A DNA stretch of 64,000 nt from Tenacibaculum sp. 190524A02b (GTDB lineage: Bacteria > Bacteroidota > Bacteroidia > Flavobacteriales > Flavobacteriaceae), in the NCBI RefSeq assembly GCF_964036645.1, contig NZ_OZ038525.1, forward strand, positions 496,001 through 560,000, written 5' to 3'. Made by a program: the position numbers and the translations under genes. The notes beneath the pieces are model-generated. The model was not told the origin of the DNA and did not search any database. It saw nothing but the letters and a program-made list of their open reading frames with translations. Below are positions 60,179 through 64,000 of the stretch, one piece after another (within the stretch, counting starts at the first letter, position 1; every line of letters begins with the position of its first letter).

Positions 60179-62393
60179 TTTAGGATACAGGGATAGAGTA
60201 CGATATACATTAAGTCATAAAACACATGGTTCATTAGAAATTACGGAGCCAGATGGTTGGGATGAAGACCAAAAAGAATATTTAAAGCATTCTAAATATT
60301 CTGGAGTAGTAGTAAAATTCTCTAACTCATCAAAATATTATGATGATGCCGCAGATTTTATTAATTACATAAAAGATAATTATAGTGTTAATGATGATAT
60401 ATGGCTAAAAAAAGAAATACGAGACCCATATGAAGATAATTGGGTAGTTGATTACAACGGAACTTTAGACTTAATGAAATGGGAAACTGAGGGCTTTGCA
60501 GTTAAGGTGAAGTTTAATTCAAATGGTTTGGAAAGCGAATTAAAAGCCAGAGAGTCTGAAAAAGTAGAAATAGAAAGAACTACAGATTTATATGGAAATA
60601 CACTAGAGTCTTTAAAGACATATACAATTGACCATGATGGACGTGATATTTTCCTGCATTCTGAGTTTAAAGAAGATTCAGCTACGAATGTAGTAAGTAC
60701 TAGGGTATTTGAAAGAAAAGAAAGTGATTATGGAGATGCTACAATACCTGTTCCGATTAAATATGTAACTAAATCAGATGAGTTAATCAATAACCCTATA
60801 CCAAGTATGTACATAGGGCAAGATGTTGTAGGTACTAATGATAAACCAAGTATTAGCCATGTGTTTTACGGAATCAATGACAGGGCTAAAACGATAAATT
60901 TAAAGTTAAAAGGAAGTTTTAAAGTAACCAATACCCACCATGCAAGAATAGATAGTGAAGATTTCGCAATTGTAGCTTTGATTTTAACTGTTTATGGTGG
61001 CGGAAGTAATTACAACCCTAAAAAGGATTACAAGTTATGGGTAGACCCAAGTCCTAAAGCATTTAAATCAACCAAAACAGCCTATTTTGATTTTAATGAT
61101 AAATTACAATTAGAAAAAGGAGACAGTTTAGTTTTAAGATACTATACAGGTGCTCAAAATGGGTGGTTTTGGAATAGAGGAATGTTTATTCACGACTTTT
61201 ATGATCTGAAAATAGACACCATGACTATTCAAGAAGATAGTTTTTTTGAGAAAACTACAACAAAAGTTGTTTTAGCTCATGAATTAGGGGAAAGGTTAAC
61301 TGAGATTATAACAGGAAGAAAAGGCGCTTTTTACTGTGAGTATTTGGGTAGAAAAGAATTAGGTTATGAAAAAGATGGACCAGGAGCATACAAAGCCTAT
61401 ACATGCGGACATTGGATTCGTGGATTTGATAAGTTACCGAATAATGATAGCAATAAGTACAAGGCATTTACAACTACATTCAAAGATTTTGTAGAAGATT
61501 TAAGAGTAACAGAGAATCTTGATTTAGGGATTGAAAAAGTAGGGAAGCAACAAAAAATTAACATAAAACCAATTGATGAGTTTTATGTTAATCAGGTTAC
61601 TATTAGATTGCCATATCAAATAAGTAATGTTAAAAGAAAGATAGCAGAAAAGCATTATTACACTAGTGTTTTGATTGGGTGTGCTAAAGGTTGGAAGAAT
61701 GAGGAAGCAATGGGTTTGGATGAATACAACGCACAAGCAACATTTATAACACCACTTACAAAAGGAAAGAATCAATTAAAGTTAATAACTAAATACATCT
61801 ATGCTTCTTATGCAGCAGAATTTATAAGAAGAAAACAAAAAAGAGATTACCCTGATTTAGATCATAACAATGATAAAGAAATATTTGTTTTTGATTTGAA
61901 AAAAGAAGCAGGGGTATTAAAAATTAAGAAATGGCAAGATGATTTAGAAGAAGCTCCCGAAGGAGTTTACAGCCCAGAAACTGCATATAATTTGCTTTAC
62001 AGTCCAATTAATCTAGTAATGAAAAATTCTAGACGTATATCAAATACAATGTACAATTTTAAAAATGATTTATTGCGCTTTGGATCAACGGAAGGTAACA
62101 GGCAGTTGAAAACTAAGATTAAAGGGGAGATTGAATACAAAGAAAGTCAAGATATAGCAGCTCATGATTTAGGTTTTCCAAATTTTTTACCTGAGGAAGT
62201 ATCATTTGAACATGAGTTAGATTATAATTTGAAAAAATTAATTGAAGGAACAACAATTGTAAACGGCAAAGAAGTCATGAATATTTACGGGTTAATTGAA
62301 TATATAAATGAAAAAGGAAAGATTGAAAAAGGGAGATTTTTAGGTCTAAAACCAAACGGAAAAGTGAAGTGGAAATTTCTAAAAGCTATATAG
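60171..62393 (+). CDS. Distal tail / baseplate protein
   Basis: A 740-residue strand-rich protein that overlaps the tape measure gene by eight bases. Features include SGVVVKFSNSSKYYDDAADF, LAHELGERLTEIITGRKGAF and YYTSVLIGCAKGWKNEEAMG. No enzymatic motif. By position a distal tail or tail-associated protein of a siphovirus. Confidence 0.7.
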   Translation: MLDLGYRDRVRYTLSHKTHGSLEITEPDGWDEDQKEYLKHSKYSGVVVKFSNSSKYYDDAADFINYIKDNYSVNDDIWLKKEIRDPYEDNWVVDYNGTLDLMKWETEGFAVKVKFNSNGLESELKARESEKVEIERTTDLYGNTLESLKTYTIDHDGRDIFLHSEFKEDSATNVVSTRVFERKESDYGDATIPVPIKYVTKSDELINNPIPSMYIGQDVVGTNDKPSISHVFYGINDRAKTINLKLKGSFKVTNTHHARIDSEDFAIVALILTVYGGGSNYNPKKDYKLWVDPSPKAFKSTKTAYFDFNDKLQLEKGDSLVLRYYTGAQNGWFWNRGMFIHDFYDLKIDTMTIQEDSFFEKTTTKVVLAHELGERLTEIITGRKGAFYCEYLGRKELGYEKDGPGAYKAYTCGHWIRGFDKLPNNDSNKYKAFTTTFKDFVEDLRVTENLDLGIEKVGKQQKINIKPIDEFYVNQVTIRLPYQISNVKRKIAEKHYYTSVLIGCAKGWKNEEAMGLDEYNAQATFITPLTKGKNQLKLITKYIYASYAAEFIRRKQKRDYPDLDHNNDKEIFVFDLKKEAGVLKIKKWQDDLEEAPEGVYSPETAYNLLYSPINLVMKNSRRISNTMYNFKNDLLRFGSTEGNRQLKTKIKGEIEYKESQDIAAHDLGFPNFLPEEVSFEHELDYNLKKLIEGTTIVNGKEVMNIYGLIEYINEKGKIEKGRFLGLKPNGKVKWKFLKAI

Positions 62394-64000
62394 ATGTACT
62401 CAGAAATTAAAATAACATTCAATGAAGAATTAAGGATTGGTAGTTTTATTACATTCTTAATAAATAGTCCTACAGGAACAATTCATGTGTTTGAAGAATG
62501 GGTGAATTATAGAACAGCATCTAATCAAGTTATGCATGGTAATTCAACATGGAGACTTGGAGAAGGTACAGCTATAAACTTTATAAATTCTTTTAAATTG
62601 GATTATGATGCAGCAGGTGCAAATTTCGATATTATTAGAAATGTTAATGAGGTTATTATTCAATCCAAAAGACCAGATATTACCTTTAGTAATGGATTTG
62701 CTCAATATGTACCAATCAAGGATGTTAAGAATCCAAATCCTAACCCAGTTCCAGAGGATGTAAATGTTTTATTTGAATACAAAAATTTTACTGGTGATGT
62801 ATTTAAAATTAATAAAATAGAGCTTTTAAAGTCAGACACGAAACCTTGTACCCATATAAAATTAAGAGTTGAAACAAATAAAAAGATTAAGAATGTCTAT
62901 GGACCAAGATTAACCTATAATTTATCTTTTGATTTTTTTGAATCTGAGTTTTTAAGAGCTACAGGTGCTACACAAAAACTACTAAATGTTGAGTTAGAGG
63001 ATTATGATGGACAACGTGTTAGGGATGCTTTAATTCTGCCTAGTTTATTGAGTGTAGCAAATCTTGATGTTAAAGTCTATAACTCTCCAAATGGAGCAAC
63101 TTTAAATGTTAATGTAGATGAAGCTTTTGGGTTAAATTTAGAATATTCTCTTGATGATGTTAATTGGAAAACATCTAATTTTTATGATAGTTTACCAGCG
63201 GGAACTTATGAAGTCTACGTAAGAGATCAATTTGGGTGTAAAATATCTAAAAAAGTTTTAATTGATGAAATAGGGCAGAAAGAACCATTTTTTTACATTT
63301 CTAAATCTAACTCTATAAGATATGTAGCGTATTCTGTTAACGGAGAATTAACAGATAAAAGAATTGATGAAAATAGGTTTAGCTATGAAGATGATGTGAA
63401 TGAGGTTAATACAGAGTATTATTGTTTTAATAGTAATGATAGAGATAGAACACAATTTAAATCTAATTACTCAAATATAAATGTAAAAGCTGTTTTACAA
63501 GATGGTACAGAAGAGGTTTTATTTGTGACAAAATTAACTGATAATTTATTGATTAAAGATAGTAGAGATGCTAGAATATTTAAATTAGAAGGAGGGAAAG
63601 CTGGAGTATATTTTACAACAGGTAAAAGATATAATTTTGATACAGGCTTGTATACTGGTGATGATTATAAGCTGAATGGAAGTTTGCCAGAGTGGGGGAA
63701 AATAGGTGAATACATTAAGATTGATAATAGTTGGTTTAAAATTGAAAATACTACTATAAGTAGAGATAAAAATGCTGAAGTTTTAATAATTGACTATAAT
63801 TATACAAGTGATGAAGCTATAATCAAAACAGGAACGATTTACAATAGAGAAAATTATGATGTATTTGAATTTGAAGTAAATTTTAAAGATTTTATAGATC
63901 AGGTATTTACCATTGAAATAGAAAATAAAGAAGGAGGGTTACCAACTCTTATTCACAAAAGCGAGAATATAGAAGTAACAAACACAGATGATTTTGTAGA
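62394..64000 (+). CDS. Partial tail protein with SprB-like module
   Basis: Starts at ATG 62394 right after the previous stop and stays open to the window end (over 535 residues). Around residues 222-285 it reads PNGATLNVNVDEAFGLNLEY, YSLDDVNWKTSNFYDSLPAG and TYEVYVRDQFGC, the pattern of SprB repeats found in Flavobacterium surface adhesins. Probably a receptor-binding or tail-tip protein. Confidence 0.75.
   Translation, partial: MYSEIKITFNEELRIGSFITFLINSPTGTIHVFEEWVNYRTASNQVMHGNSTWRLGEGTAINFINSFKLDYDAAGANFDIIRNVNEVIIQSKRPDITFSNGFAQYVPIKDVKNPNPNPVPEDVNVLFEYKNFTGDVFKINKIELLKSDTKPCTHIKLRVETNKKIKNVYGPRLTYNLSFDFFESEFLRATGATQKLLNVELEDYDGQRVRDALILPSLLSVANLDVKVYNSPNGATLNVNVDEAFGLNLEYSLDDVNWKTSNFYDSLPAGTYEVYVRDQFGCKISKKVLIDEIGQKEPFFYISKSNSIRYVAYSVNGELTDKRIDENRFSYEDDVNEVNTEYYCFNSNDRDRTQFKSNYSNINVKAVLQDGTEEVLFVTKLTDNLLIKDSRDARIFKLEGGKAGVYFTTGKRYNFDTGLYTGDDYKLNGSLPEWGKIGEYIKIDNSWFKIENTTISRDKNAEVLIIDYNYTSDEAIIKTGTIYNRENYDVFEFEVNFKDFIDQVFTIEIENKEGGLPTLIHKSENIEVTNTDDFV

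Overview
The window is AT-rich DNA from a member of the Bacteroidota, most likely the Flavobacteriaceae. The evidence is Bacteroidota-type promoters (TTG, about 20 bases, TAnnTTTG), DUF4252 and DUF2147 proteins, a KdsC-DUF2520 gene pair, bacillithiol deacetylase BshB1, SprB-like repeats and many lipoproteins. The genus cannot be fixed from the sequence alone.

Bases 1 to about 14,770 are host chromosome. They hold two TonB-domain proteins, two S41 peptidase lipoproteins (one without its catalytic dyad), an ECF sigma factor with an anti-sigma-like protein and two DUF4252 proteins, an M1 aminopeptidase, MsrA, a DUF2147 protein, KdsC, a DUF2520 dehydrogenase-like protein, a MATE transporter, BshB1 and tRNA-His.

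A siphovirus-type prophage begins at the 3' end of tRNA-His and runs past the right edge, so its right attachment site and lysis genes are not seen. Left to right it contains: a tyrosine integrase; a leftward SRAP-UmuD-UmuC operon; an accessory stretch of about 19-28 kb with a two-TM membrane protein, short hydrophobic peptides, an HNH protein, a pentapeptide-repeat protein, an orphan response regulator and two overlapping lipoprotein/membrane-protein modules; a switch region with three leftward repressor-like genes (28.3-30.0 kb); an early region with a Rad52-like annealase, PD-(D/E)XK exonuclease, OB-fold proteins, replication initiator and DnaC-like loader; a run of small genes with an adenine and a cytosine methyltransferase; a pentapeptide-repeat membrane protein in its own transcription unit; and a rightward late operon from 46.3 kb (resolvase, terminase, portal, scaffold, capsid, connectors, tail tube, tape measure, distal tail and a truncated tail protein with an SprB-like module).

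The observations most worth a second look are: a gene nested in another frame inside the cytosine methyltransferase; two copies of an overlapping lipoprotein/membrane-protein pair; a transplanted fragment of the replication initiator carrying its A-rich iterons; a tRNA-His whose two acceptor strands mismatch at the prophage junction; paired operators, one inside a repressor gene; and several RNA structures (three tandem hairpins, a two-state hairpin before the annealase, repeats before the late operon).
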